Shown here: positions 11,066 to 24,448 of the stretch, piece after piece
Layout: each line of letters begins with the position of its first letter
Numbering within the stretch: position 1 is the stretch's first letter
DNA from: Saccharomycopsis fibuligera x Saccharomycopsis cf. fibuligera
Taxonomy: Eukaryota; Ascomycota; Saccharomycetes; Ascoideales; Saccharomycopsidaceae
DNA length: 64,000 nucleotides
Reading direction: 5' to 3'
NCBI GenBank assembly: GCA_001936135.1
Contig: CP012809.1
Coordinates: 1,289,501-1,353,500 of the forward strand
Translations under genes and position numbers: made by a program
The notes under the pieces: generated by a model
The model's input: only the letters and a program-made list of their open reading frames with translations
The model's database searches: none
Told to the model about the DNA's origin: nothing

Positions 11066-14000
11066 CACCGCTTGCCATTACCTTTAATTATTATGCTGGA
11101 TAGAAACTTTAGTGCTTAATGATCAGCATGGAGCAGGTGTTATTGACACAGGCCTCTGAACGACATTATGGTCATAGGCTCTGCGACTTGTCCCAGTACT
11201 AAGACTGCTTTTAGAGCTAGCGTTGATGCGATTGCTAATGCACGTTGTGGGTGCCTTGCGCCTTGCATAATGACCCGCCCTACTTAGTGTTAGGGCAGGC
11301 TTTGAGTGAGTACACCCAGCAACAGTATGAAAGCAGCGAAGAAAGAACACTAATTAACTGTGAAATATGGGGAATTCCGGTTCCACAATCCGGTCGGCGC
11401 GACAAACGATGCTGGCCAATCAGACCATCAAATGGCCTGAGTAAACATCCGGTGGGTATGGAAACGTATAGCTGTCGAATTACGCCGAATAAGCTATACC
11501 CAGATTTTGTAGTAGCTATAGTTGCTATGTGTGTATGATATATCGTTGATATAAGCCGTCTTCTTGCCTTGTGATGCCTGTTAAATGACCTTTATTATTG
11601 TATGGATTGTTTAAACATGATCTCAGCAAAGGTATAGTCAGAAAATTAAAATGTTAATCGATAATCAAAGAAAACAACTACCATGTCAAGTAGTTTGTAC
11701 CCCGCGATCAAAGCTTTTTCCCATTTATAAACCCGAGCATTTCTAATACGATGGGGGAAAATCAATTTGAACTCGGAAACTATGAGCCGTGTTTAGTGAC
11801 AAATGTTGTTAGGCAAAAGCAAAGCCCAGAGAGGAAGAATTAGATCAACCCATATATGGCTTGCGATGTTATCGCCTTGCAGCAAAAGCGGCGGCAATTT
11901 CCCGTCCTTCCCAGGTGCGAGAGAGTGCTTACTAAACCATGCTGACTCTCGCATATCCACATGCAGTCCACTGGTGAAATGAAACGTTACAACTGACGGT
12001 AATGAACAAAGAACTAAACCACAACAAGCTGAAAACATGTCAGGGCTGGGAAGAATAGAGGATAGTGACATCTAGACGCTAGATAGCTCATATTTAAACT
12101 ACCAGAAATAAAAATTAGAACTACACGAAATTCTCATTTATCCATCATCTTTTTGTGTTTGGTGATATTGCTTCTGCTTGCTTCTTTTTGCAAGGTGCGC
12201 TTGGGACTTTTGACTATTAATTATAGTTTTTAGATGAAACATTACCCTCTAAGCATGGCTTCGCGTTACACTGCATATGTTAACTTCCAATTTGTGCTGG
12301 AAAGCGGAGGCCCACTAAACGGGGAAATCTGGTGGCGGCCGGAGTTACGGTAAGCATTAATCGTTCTCGGAGAAGATAGTGTTGGTGATCTATAGTGATC
12401 GATGGTGACCTATGGGGAAGACGGCCACACTATTTCAAAATTATCATCACTACTGCCTCTGTGATCATATTCTCTCATCCTCAATTATATTATTGCGCTG
12501 CGCAGCTGTGTCTCACAGCTAGCCGTACTGCAGAGTATAGTTTTATAGTTGAACCCTTGAATTGCTTTCTATCCGCTTGGGGGTTCCGAAACCTATTTGT
12601 TATGGCGAAAGGGTAGCTCGATTGTGGAGAAGAAAAAAAGCAACCTTCGCTGACTATTATTGAGAGAATCTATGGAGTCAGTAAACCTACTTTAAAACAA
12701 CAGTGTGTCTTAAAAAATCTGGAGATTGCCCAACTACCATACTCTGGTGTGTGGTTGTTTTTCCGTATATTCTCTGATTGCATCTCGAAAATGTTGAAAT
12801 GTTGGTCATCAAACTCTAAAACATATAAACCATCAAAGTTTAAGCCGCCGGCATTATCGTACTTTATTTTCTGCCCAAGATTGCTGGAAAAGGGCTGGAC
12901 TTAGAGATTTTCAGCAAAAATAGCAAATGTTTTCGATTTGCAAGCATAAAATGAGTATAGTTACAAAACTTAACTTTATATTAAAGCATGGAAAACCGCG
13001 GAGTTGATTGTCATTTAGTTCTTCCTATTATATACATCTCCGTACAAGTTAGGATTAAGATCTGATCTGGTGAACTTTACTATGTGAATGGAACTTTTAC
13101 CGCAACTTGTTGGTATAAACAACTGTGCAAACCTAACCTTGCAAAAATAGTGACTGCAGAAGACAATTAGGACTAGCTGAAATTCGCTCTATTATATGGA
13201 AAAGTCACAATACAATTTTTTATTGACAGGATGCGATCCTGGCAATGGTGATAAATGAAATGGCTGTTACCTCATGTTCATAGTGCGGATTTAAAACTAT
13301 AGTATCTTGCCAATCGAAGGACTCGTAATCATTTACACGAGTACCGTCCTTTGCAGTTAAATTCTTGTACCTTTAGCACCCTGATGACCCTTATCAGGGA
13401 ATGCTATTGTTGTGTTCTGGAAACCCCACCACTATTCAGCAAGGATAAATCCTTGTAAAGGTACAAAAATAAAAAAAAAATAAAAAGGAAAGAAAAAGAA
13501 GAATCAGGAAAGTTCATTTCACCAAGCTTCACTTGCGACAGTTTGCTTGCTATTGTTTCAACGATGAAAAAGAAACATTTTATCAGTGACTTCTCAAATG
13601 AAATTCTCGAAAACATACTGTCTGTAAAATCTGAGCAAGCTTAGAAAAGACACGAATTTAAGTTGAATAAGTTTGGAATATCTTGGTTTCCTTCTTCTCT
13701 GTCGTAAATGCTGCTCGTATGAGTACTCGGGATGATATATTATCTTGGACATTGCTAACTTTCTGGAATATATGTTGGAAAGGTTTGCGAGAGCCTATGA
13801 AATGTTCGCGTAGAATACTTAGTAAATTGAACTCTAAGTTTACGGTAACCCATTTTTACGGATTTCAAAAATGACGGCACTTCAGGTTAACGTACCATGT
13901 AAATTCAAAGCAAGACAGCAACAATGTCTGACCTAGTGTCTTCACCGGCCAAAATTTTGTAACATATACTGCAATAGTTTTTCAATAGTTCACTTCTCAA

Positions 14001-16440
14001 GCAAATTATCAATATTAAAGGTTACAATATAAGCTATATGTTAGCCTGAAAGTAATAACTATTATTTCCTTAGCTAGTACAACTTAGTGTGATTGAATAT
14101 CACAGTCCAACGTTGCAACGCATTAATAAACAATATCATAAGTCTTGCCCATCTTAAGCTAATTTTTATTTGTAAAAAAAAATTTGAAATGGTTACGGTG
14201 TCTGTAACAGCTATTAAATCACAAATTCAAACACGAAGATTAAAAAATACAAAACCGTTAAAGCCACGCTCCCATCGATGGAATTAATCGGGAAAAGTAT
14301 ATCTAGCTTTATAAAGATCCGTCACCTACTATCACAAAATAAAAAAGCATCAGGCCTTCCTCGGGTAAAACGTTGCCGAAGCTCGCTATCATTGTTGGGT
14401 ACTCTGCTCAGTTTATGAGTCGTCATACGGCTCTTCACTAAAGCCGGTGTTTTTGGCAATCCTCAAGATCTGTGCGCGGTATGTAAGGTTCCGAGAATTT
14501 AGGTTGTATCAAGCTATTTTAGATTTAAATAAAGCGGACATGTTGAGCAGATACGTAAAACGTAAAAAGCATGTTCTAATCCGAAATACTCAGCATAAAT
14601 TTCGGGTAAAATTAGTAATTAAACCATTTCGCTTTAAATTGGTTTTTTATCCTGCGGGATTATTACACTTCACATGGTGAGTGTTAATATGTTTATAATA
14701 CGAGTGTGGTTTTTTTTGACATGCAGTTGGAACAGCTTCGCTACGTATACGTTACAGCGCAAACGATAGATACAGCAGCAGTACAATAATAAACGCCGCG
14801 CCTCTGCTTTCTCAAATGGTGTAACAGTTATAGAACCTCTTGTTAGTTTCGGCCAGAATAGAAAGTAAATTTAACAGTCGCAAACAATCCAATTTTTAGT
14901 GCTTCAACGTTTTTTTTAACAGGGGATATATGACGTAGTATTGTTACACTAGTTAGCTGTCTTAGTTAGTATCACGTTGTATTGTTGGTGCCTCAGTGTC
15001 ATGCCGGTTACTGGGGTCAAAAACAAATTGCAAATTAATGAAAAATAATTATCGTTTTGAGTAATGTTGTAAGCTGCGTTGCAAGAGATAGCGAAGCAGG
15101 CTAAACCAAAATGACATCACAAGAGTTTTAAAGTCTTTAAAGCTGTCTATTGCTTTTTTGCCAACTGATCAGTACAACTCGTTTTTCACTGGCTTACACA
15201 ATTTTATATATCTAATCTACAGTATAAGTCACGCTATCTGAAACACGGACTACGCATAATCAGACACCCACAATGCTCTAACATAAATTATCTCGTTTTA
15301 TAGCTTTTAGCCCATCTTTGAAGCCCATCTTACAAAAGTGATATTTAGAGATCTTCAATTTTAGGCTGCAAAAATGTTTTTACATATGTGGGACGTTAAA
15401 AGTCCGCCAAATAATGAACGAAAACAAGAAATACGACGGAAAACAATAGTGAGCGTAAATGATTTCATATCTTTACCCATTACTTGTGTATAACTGTTTT
15501 ATTAATGTTACCGTTTTGATTAATCATATTATAAAATCTGGTCATACTAATTTTCCCCACACGAAACTCATCAGCAAAACTCTTTGAGCCATAGAGACTG
15601 GCCCCGAGCTCCCGAGTCTCGTTGACGAGATAGAGTAGATCAAACTGGGGAAGGAGCACCTATCCCCAGGTAGGGCATGGAAAAGACAGGGGTTAGTTTG
15701 AGCATGCTGGTGGTTGAATTGGTTGCCAATCTATGTCTCGTTATGTAACCTCCAAAAACCCCTACCAGCATCGATATAATAATGAATTGAAAGCCCTCAG
15801 CAATCACCGCTTCTTTGCAATTGTTAAACAAGGCGAGCAATCTTCAGTTGAAGATGCGGCATTTTGAGCAACCTTCCCACAATTTAATTTTAAATACTAT
15901 GATCGAACTATTAATAATATTATCACAACATTAATAATCAAAAATGGCAGCTCTCTGCTAAAAGGTGGGTGGCCAAAAAAAAATTAAATTAACAGAGAAA
16001 CGAAGATTCCCAAAAGTGGGCAACATTATGCAATGAGAGTATGACAATTCACAATCCAGCAGTTGAATTGTTATTTCTTAGTTTTATACTACAATTTTAG
16101 GAATTATTTTGATTCAAAAAAAAGTTAAGTGAATGATAATAACAGCAAAACAATTATACAAAAAAAAGGTATCATCTTTATACCTAACAATATTGAATCG
16201 ACAGCACGTAAGATATTAATATTTTTTCTGGCAACAAAAACAATCAATATGTAATTCATCCTAGCAATATCGCCATGCTGGACTGCTCATGATGTCACAT
16301 AACCTGCCATCGAATCTCAGCAAATGCCAACAGCAATACTAAACTCCTTTAATTTGAAGAAGAGCGCTCACCAAAATCTCCCCTTAATCGTTGTACGTTG
16401 CCCTTGCGGTACAATTGATTAGCGTGTTACACGGTGCGGT

Positions 16441-16620
16441 ACGCGACGGTACAGTTTGGGTGCGTTCGCAAAGCAGACCGCCACCGGTGGCAGACCGGTC
16501 GGTAATCTACATGCATACATGCATGTCTGTGTAAACCGCATCTGGGACGGCCCAGCAGTTTATCGATGCATGCATAATGATGAAACATGCACCATAGTAC
16601 ACCGGTGGTACAATCGGCGG
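16441..16620. repeat. GC-rich cluster of short palindromes
   Basis: Within about 130 bp lie CCACCGGTGG (16481-16490), GACCGGTC (16493-16500), ACATGCAT/ATGCATGT arms with a 2-nt spacer (16509-16526), ATGCATGCAT (16566-16575) and CACCGGTG (16600-16607). CACCGGTGG occurs twice. The block is richer in G+C than its surroundings. What it binds, if anything, is unknown. Confidence 0.6.
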
Positions 16621-19600
16621 TTTCTAAACTTCCTTGTTGAGTATTCTAATATCTTTTATTAAAATTGGTATAATCAAATCAATTTATTATTGTCGATGGT
16701 TTTGTTCGATGGGGGGTAACAACACAACTGCTTCCTGCAAGGGGCAATTGCGTTAGGTTTCTATTGTTCAGTGAAAACCTGCCCTGGTTGAACAGAAATA
16801 AAAATTAAATCTATGATGTTATCTTTTTTTTATTCTTGTGTGGTGGATGGGCGTTTGCATTGAGCTCCTTTTTCGGCAAATTTGAATGTCTTTTTACTGA
16901 GATTTATGAGAATTTGATGTGAAAAACAGGCAAAGTTGCGTGGGAATAAGAACATGTAAAGCATTAATTGATTTGTATATATGTATTTCTTATTCCTTCT
17001 CTCTCTTCTCTTCTTCTGTGTTTAGGCGTGCTATTAAACTTTTCGACATACGACATGCGACATGTTCCTGGGTCTTACTGGGTTGGCATCTCCGGCAATA
17101 TCAAAAGATATGCTGCTCCTTTACATAGATCACCCTATAATAAAGCGTGTGTAGAGAAAAATGCACTCTTCCGAATACCATATATCATGAAATTGTAAAT
17201 GCAATTTTTTTTTGTTTTACTTCAATCTGTTTAGCTTATTGTTTTATCTCCAAGTCAGTTTCTACTTTAATGATTCATATTGCCAACTCACTAAATTAAA
17301 ACTTCACGCCATTCACAGGAATTCTCAATGAAATTAAAGTATATCTGCAGCGTTGAAAATTCCAAAACGTTTGGAAACGGTTCATTACAGTTCAAGACAA
17401 GACAGAACCAAAAAGTGGAGGGTCGCATTATCATTTATTGTCTTGAAAAATTTTCTGGAGATAATTCCACAGAATCAAGATTCAAAATTGTACTGCAGCA
17501 CAATAAATGCAGCGAGATAAAAGACGTTCCTTACAGTATAATGCACTGAGTAGTGTATCATGCTTTTTTTTTTTGTCTTTTTTGAACATATTCATTGGGC
17601 GCGAGTTTATTAGCCCTGAATTCTTTTCTGAGTATTCCGATTTGAAACTAGTGAGTTGAACAATGCGGACAATACACTGTAACACGGGGTAAAGAAAGAG
17701 AACAGAACCGCACGGCCGCTTAATTGCAGATGAATGAAGTATGAAACGATGAAATGGTGAAACGATGTAAAAACTTTTGACGCATACCGGTAAGTTACTT
17801 CTGAGTGTTTGGTTCTCTTTGTTTAATCATTTACGGCGTATAACAGGAAAAAGCTGTTGTGAAATTTAATCTTTTTTCTTCTCGCTTCTTAGCGATCGGC
17901 CATACTAAGCCCTACGTGACGAATTTCAATATCAATTTGTGAAAATCAATTTTGAATATTGAGTCCGGAATGCGTAAAAGTGAGTAACACTTAAGCATGA
18001 AAGCCAATTTCAAATCTCCTTTTTTAGCAAAGCCTCTCTGACTGGCTTATTCATGGTCCAACTGCCCATAAATGGTGGTTGCTTGTCTATTCTCGTATAT
18101 GTTTCGCTGAAGAACGCATTGTAGCAGGCTTTGATTCTCGTAACCATTCTGTAACTTTCCATTAGCTAAATTACGTCAATAAATGAGCCGTTATTGGTCA
18201 TTAGCGAATTCGTTAATGCAACATGGAGATTTTTCCAGACAAGCGACAAGGCAAGACTGAAGACAAGCGAAAATTTTGCGACAATATGTTTCATTGATGA
18301 TGGTCTATCAACCGATTTACTGTTTTATTATTGCTTGTATGTTTTGTCTGGCATATATATGGCTTTTTGAATCAGTTAGAAGAGGAGGAGTGAGTGAACT
18401 GTAACGCTGTCTAATTATTGAATATTTACAAAACAGAACAAATAAAATCGCCATCCATTATACAACCTCCACCAACCTCAGTCCATACATTTGAAACTGT
18501 AAAAAAAAATACACACCCTACCTTACTGCTTTTCCAACAATGGTCACCAAATAAAAGATACATTGTAAAACTATCAACGCCATTCTTTTTAAAAAACTTA
18601 GTAGCCATACTAAGAATTCTAAAAAGAAGATACCAAGAAACCAATCACAAAAAGGCAATTCCCGTCAAGCGATCCTAATCATGTCGATAGATTAAAATGA
18701 CACAAGGGCATAAAGGAGATCTTGACCAAGAACCGCCCAAAAGTGCTAATAAGTTTCCTTTCTTCAAATTTACAATAATTTTCAACTGTAAAATTATTAG
18801 TTAATTAAAATCAAAAATTATGAGACCCATACCTCTCCAATGAAAATCGGAAAGATATGACATTCAAACCTGATACGCTGTGCAATGTAAGCAGGTCCAA
18901 ATGGCCATATGGGCTTCATGATCCCCAATGACTTCTCAAGGTAAGTATGAAGAAAGGAAACTAGTCAAAAAGAAAAATTATTATCTTGAAAAAAGCGGTC
19001 GCTTGGGCCTTTTATAGTTTTTTTTTTCCTGCTTGCTTCTAGCGTCTTTTCTTGCTTGTGTTTGTTTGAATTTTTTCAGAGCGGTGCTCCCAACCAAATA
19101 TACCTGTTACCGTAACAACAGCGCACTGCGGGCACTCCAAGGTTGGCTTGTGTTGGCGCTCAGCACGGACCTTGGTCTGCAATATTCGACACGCAACAGC
19201 GCATACTGCGAGAAAATGTTCATATAACGCTTTAGAAGAAAGCTTGATGGTAATTATATATTTGATATAAACCAGTTTCAAGATCATAACCAGATTGTCT
19301 GATATTGGCGTTAACGCCCAGTTAGATGTGCACGTAGTAAAAAAAAAAAAAAAGGTCAACAAAAAAGACAAGAAACAAAAACAAACAAGTGTGTTGTCCC
19401 AGGCAACCTAGCCACAAATGCCTACAGACTATTTGCCGGGTAGCTCCAGCGTATACGTTATATCGTTGTCGTGGCAACAAGTAGAGCGCGCTGGTGGGCA
19501 ACAACATAGCATTTCTATTTCAATTACTCTTTATTATGAAAGACCAATTACTAAGAGAAAGACAAACCGCAGTTCATAGTGCGATTGAGAGACTGAAGAA

Positions 19601-20451
19601 ACAGGGACCAACGACCTGAGAGAAACCTAAATAGCTGTGAAGGTTTTAGCTGTAGCTGTAAGCTTTATAGTATAATAGCAACAACAGAACTGTGAAGTTC
19701 GAATATGCATAACGAAAATCAATTCTGATAAGTAGTAATATAACTACACTATAGCCGTACGCTAGCTTAGTATTTGATCATGAAAAATTGATTCGTAGAC
19801 TCCGAAAGAGTCGGTAGCTAAAATAAGACCCAAAGGTGGTTGAAACCGAATTGCTGAAAAAAGAGTTAAATAACAAACACAACGAAATAAGCTAAACGAA
19901 AATCAAATAAATTAAGACAGAAATATCTGAGGTATAGTATATGTTTTAATAGGAGCTAAAGACTAAATACAAAGAACTAAGACCTAGAAAAAGTGGATGT
20001 CAAATGAAATTGAAAGACAAGGATAAGCGAATCTAGAAACAAACAAGAACAAGAACGAAACCAACGAAAGAGAACGATCAAAAAAGTAGGAGAAGGAAAG
20101 AACGGAAACTAAAACAATAAAAACGAAAACAGAATTAGCGAGTATAGCAAATATATAACATGAACGTAAGAGCAGTCTAGGTATAAAGAATGAAAGAAGA
20201 GCAAAACAAGAAGACAAAAAAAAAGTACAAGAAAAAGAAGTTAAAAACAGAATATCAAAAACAAGAAAGAAAATCAAAATCAAATAAACAGATTTTAAAC
20301 AAACCACAAAATAAAAAAACATTACAGATACAGGGCTTTTTTTTTTTATTTCTCATTTTTTATTTTTCATTTTTTTACCAAATTAACAGCCAAAATAGTA
20401 AGGGGCGTTAGACGTTGGAACAATATGTTAGAAGAAACCCATTACACAGAG

Positions 20452-20484
<33 letters not shown>
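20452..20484. repeat. A33 homopolymer at the KAR9 3' end
   Basis: 33 A on the plus strand, so 33 T on the KAR9 sense strand, starting two nucleotides after the TAA stop codon of KAR9. Confidence 0.95.
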
Positions 20485-20485
<1 letters not shown>

Positions 20486-20487
<2 letters not shown>

Positions 20488-23400
20488 AAACAAACTCTCT
20501 GCGTGCAATAATTTTTGCTCTCCCATTAGAGTTACGCTTTTTTGGTTTCAAGCCACTTGACTTTCCGGCTGAGCTTCTGCTTCCAGTATTACCATTGCCA
20601 TGTCCATTAGAACTATGCTTGACCCGATTATTATCGCCCTCTTTTCCTGATACCTTCGTAGTATTAGCACTGAAACCTAAAGGCGCATCTTTCAAACTTG
20701 AGGAAGTGCTATCGATACTTGATCTGTTGGCACTTTTAGCCAATTTGGTAGTCTTTGGTTGAGGAATCCAAGATGACCTTTTGACAGAGTATTTCTTAAG
20801 TTTTTTGATTCTGTCAATTGTTTTCATCGCTTCAGCGGTATCAAATTGACTATTGCCTTCAAGTTGCGGAGGTGGCTGTGCTGGTGATTGTGGACGGCTA
20901 CTGGAATTAGAGTAAGATTCTGGACTTTTAATTCTGTTGACTTTTGCTGCTGGCACAGGAACCAAAGAACTTTTTCTTGCTAATGGAGAAGAAGTACTGG
21001 CAATAGAGTTTGTGCTTGAATGAATTTTTTGAGAAATTTCAATGTCAGTTAGTTCTTTTGGACCAATAATTGGAACTTCATTGTGATGAAAATCAGCTTC
21101 GTTGAACGAGTCATTAGTTGGACTAGCCGTGATATTAAATCTTTTGCTAATTGGGCGATTGCTCTTAGCTACTGGTAAACGAGAAATTGAAGAACGTGGA
21201 GAATACACCGACCCAGTTCCGGAATTGCGTCCCTCAGTGCTATGAGTATGAGTTGTCGTTACTGGTTGTACAGTACCTCCGGCAGCAGCTTTTTGCTCTT
21301 CATCGTCTTTCAAAGTTTTTTGCAAATCATCCAAAGTCAAATTATTCAATTGATCAAGAATATTTCTATCAACAACATGTTCCTCTTCACCATTTTCCAA
21401 TTTCTGGAGTGCTTCAAGGCGGCTATTTTCAATACTTGAAATGTTGGTCAGATCATCAAATCCTAACCCGTATCTTGGAGAAGGGCTTGCAAATGCACTA
21501 TTGTTGGTGAATGAATACCTTTTAGGTAAACCACTTGAGTACTTCTTGTACGTATTGTTGCTCATTCTTTGAATTTTCTTGGTCAACGGACTATCAATCT
21601 CCATGCTGTTGTCATTACAATCATAGAGAAGACTACTAGTATCTTCATCAGCTACGCTTTCCACTGTACTCAAAACTTTTGTATCTCTATTAGCCCCTAA
21701 AAGACCCATTCTTGGAATAATGCCATTGAAAGCGCTACTTTTCATTTGTCTTGGGGATGTTATTTTCTTGGCGCTGTTTTTGCTGTTAGCATCATGCTGC
21801 TCCTCTTCGCTGTTTCCTTTATCGTTATTCAGAAACTTGTCCTTGTCCTTTTCTGGTGAGCTGGGAGTTCCTTGGACTAAGATAGGCTGGAGATTCATTT
21901 TGCCAATTAACAAAGACCCAGTCATTGATCTTCTTTGAATGTGACGTTTTTCATTGTTTGGGGTACTTTCACCTTGCGGTTGTGGTTGCGACTGTTGTTG
22001 GGTATTGTTAGCCAAAGCATTGAAGGAACTAATTCCGAGGCCAAAACCACCGTTATTATTACCACCAATATTTGGTGAATCGTTCCTTGATGTAGTTGAC
22101 GCAAATTCTCCGGATGTATTGGCTGCATTGGAAGAAGTAGTGGTATTGCTGTTATTAACCGTATTGTTGTTATTGTTATGATTGCTATTATTATTGATTA
22201 CATTATCAATACTGTAATTGTTGATATAATTGTTATCCACAAGACTTACAGCTTGTGACCCGTTGTCCAACTCTGGGCTGGCAAAAGAGCTAATATGGTT
22301 AAGGGTGTTGCTTCTACTCAAACTGAAAGACCGCACTTGAAATTCAGTGTCAGCTGTGGTTGGAGAAATTGCTGAACTTAAAGATGGGCTGCGAACAGGC
22401 GCTCTTCTTGCTTGGTTTTGCTGCTGATGATGATGATGGTTATTAAATGCGGAAGTATGCGACAATGCTGGAGAAACGTTCGTACTACCTCCGGAAATAG
22501 GGTTATTGCTGAAAGTATTCCCGGCAAAAGTGTTTCTTTTTGAACGAAGTTTTAATGCTCTAATTTGTGGTTCATCAGAAACCAGGAAACTGTTTCTAGA
22601 CGACCTCTGGTTACCAAAGCTGTTGTTGCTATGTTCTTGCTCTGATTGAATCAATGTATCTTTTTGATTGGATATGCCAAACCAATCTCGTTTCCATTCC
22701 TCGGGGAGTTTATTATACAAGATTTCCCATTTGGACTGAGCTTCATTACTGAATCTTGCATGTAGTGGTTCTTTTGGAATTAAATTTTCTTCAAAGCTCT
22801 TTTCAGTCAACTTAACTAATGAGTACGTTGATTTCAACTGGTTCTCTATCTCAAATGGAACCAAAACGTTTCTATCAACTATTAATTGGTCATTATCTTT
22901 TGACTGAATTATTCCCATTTCTAATAATTCGTTGGTAATATTGGATGTAGATTTTTGTATCGTGATAATCAAAAATTGTATTGCGTCAGTCCATCTTTTC
23001 TCCACAAGTTCGAATCTCAAATCGTCCAAATCGTTAATCAAAAAAATGAATTTTTCCTCAATTGTGTCAAATTTGATATTCATTTTTTCGATCGATGTTG
23101 CATAAAACTCTTTAATCTCGTCCTTGTCAGAATAAAGGGAAATTTGCGGTTTGATATAATCTATAGAGGCATTAATTGGGTCAATGGATTTTTTCAAGTT
23201 GGATAGATGATCGTAAAGTTCTTGTTCTTTGTCATCAAATATTGGATATGCGGTGATTTCTTCCAGGGACAGAAGATCGGGAATAGGTAATTTTGCTTGT
23301 AAAGTATTAGCTGTTGATGCTCTCCAGTCATTACTGGCACTGGCTGTAGCCAGTGATTTTCTTTTTGATATATCGTGTAAGCTGTCAAGGATCTTCTTGA

Positions 23401-24448
23401 TTTTATCAGATAATTGTGTTATATTAATATTTTCTACTGACTTCAAAGGCAAGCTAAACTTCAATTCATGAGTCTTAAATGAGTCCTTGAGGCAATTTTC
23501 AATTTCGTCATTTACTGAATCAAGAATCTGATAATAAAGCTCGTTGTATTGCACAGAAATATCCAATCTTTTTTTGTATATGATCAAATACTTCTTCACT
23601 TGCAAAGACAAGTCGCTGATTTCATCAAAATTACTCAACAAGTGCAAATATTCAAGTCTCTTCTTTTCGCAGTTGTGACCGTGAACGTGCCCATATTCGT
23701 CATAGCCATCATCACCATGATAATGCTGCCCATCGTGTTCATTTTTTTCAACAAAATCCTCATAGTCCAGCTGGTCCAGCTGGTCCACGCTATCTTTAGC
23801 CAAGTTGTCGAAAAACTCGTCATCGTTTGTAGATTCGTCTAATTTACTTTCTATAATGTGTAAAAGCTGAGATATAATCGAGTCTATACCATCGACATTT
23901 TTGGAAATCTTTGTGATTTCATTTCTTCCCTCGTATATCCATTCAATATTGTCATAATACTTATTCAAAGGCGAATTGTTATTCGTGATAGTATCCAAAT
24001 TCTGCAAGAGTAATAATAGTTCTCCCAAATAGGTGGAGATATCAAGAATGGAGTTATTAATCTTGACCAAATCATAATGCAATAATGTTTGAGCTTGTTC
24101 TATAGACTTGATATTGATGAGTTCATCAAAAAATGAAAACGAAGGGCAAGTCTTGAGAATATCCGAAAGTAACAATGAGTCCAAATGGAAATCATCAATA
24201 TGTATTTGGTCCTGATCATCATCTTGAAACTGGTCTGCACTGACAGTGGTATATTGATCAAAAGTCTGACGAGAATTCACGTCATAGTATGAGTCCTGCT
24301 GTTGGCTATTGCTAGTGAATGTGGATATTTTTTCATTTATCTGACTGGAAGAGTCTTGATCAGTAAGCAGCAGCTGCTGCTGATGATGATGATGCTGATG
24401 CTGATGCTGCAAGTTATGGTAGCCCTGATATATCTGATCAGTGGCCAT
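20486..24448 (-). CDS. KAR9: Kar9-type spindle-orientation protein (+TIP adaptor)
   Basis: 1320 residues, about twice S. cerevisiae Kar9 (644). Kar9 links the EB1 protein Bim1 at microtubule plus ends to type V myosin and so guides the spindle into the bud. The N-terminal part, about residues 80-560, is helical; FELVEKRWTDAIQFL matches the Kar9 block around IDKRWN, and the preceding LSNLKKSIDPINASI also fits. The middle is low-complexity (Asn, Ser, Gln, His runs). The C-terminal third is basic with many S/T-P sites fit for Cdk control. SWIP at 1226-1229, in a basic setting, fits the SxIP motif used to bind EB1 proteins. Orthology is judged from these blocks only. CTG codons occur in the N-terminal His/Gln tract. 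Confidence 0.75.

Larger units (their letters stand above)
6326..20485. other. 14.2-kb gene-free region, candidate regional centromere
   Basis: No frame over 165 codons occurs here, none of those seen resembles a known family in full, and no tRNA was found. The left neighbour GUD1 (+) and the right neighbour KAR9 (-) both point their 3' ends into it, so it need not hold a promoter for either. Base composition is AT-rich with marked strand asymmetry: about 8.9-9.9 kb and 19.5-20.4 kb are A-rich on the plus strand. It contains long homopolymers, a GGA8-9 repeat, a GC-rich dyad cluster near 16.5 kb and possible gene relics near 7 kb. A large gene-free island between converging genes is the usual setting of CTG-clade regional centromeres. 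No large inverted repeat was recognised by eye. Centromere function is inference. Confidence 0.4.

Noticed and set aside
13564-13874. Start that looks like an F-box (HFISDFSNEILENIL) followed by a shifted open frame
   Set aside because: Only about 25 codons before a stop and the later frame shows no LRR or known block; too short to call a relic.
15640-15840. 66-codon minus-strand frame resembling a membrane segment
   Set aside because: Too short, isolated, and one hydrophobic stretch is not enough to propose a transporter relic.
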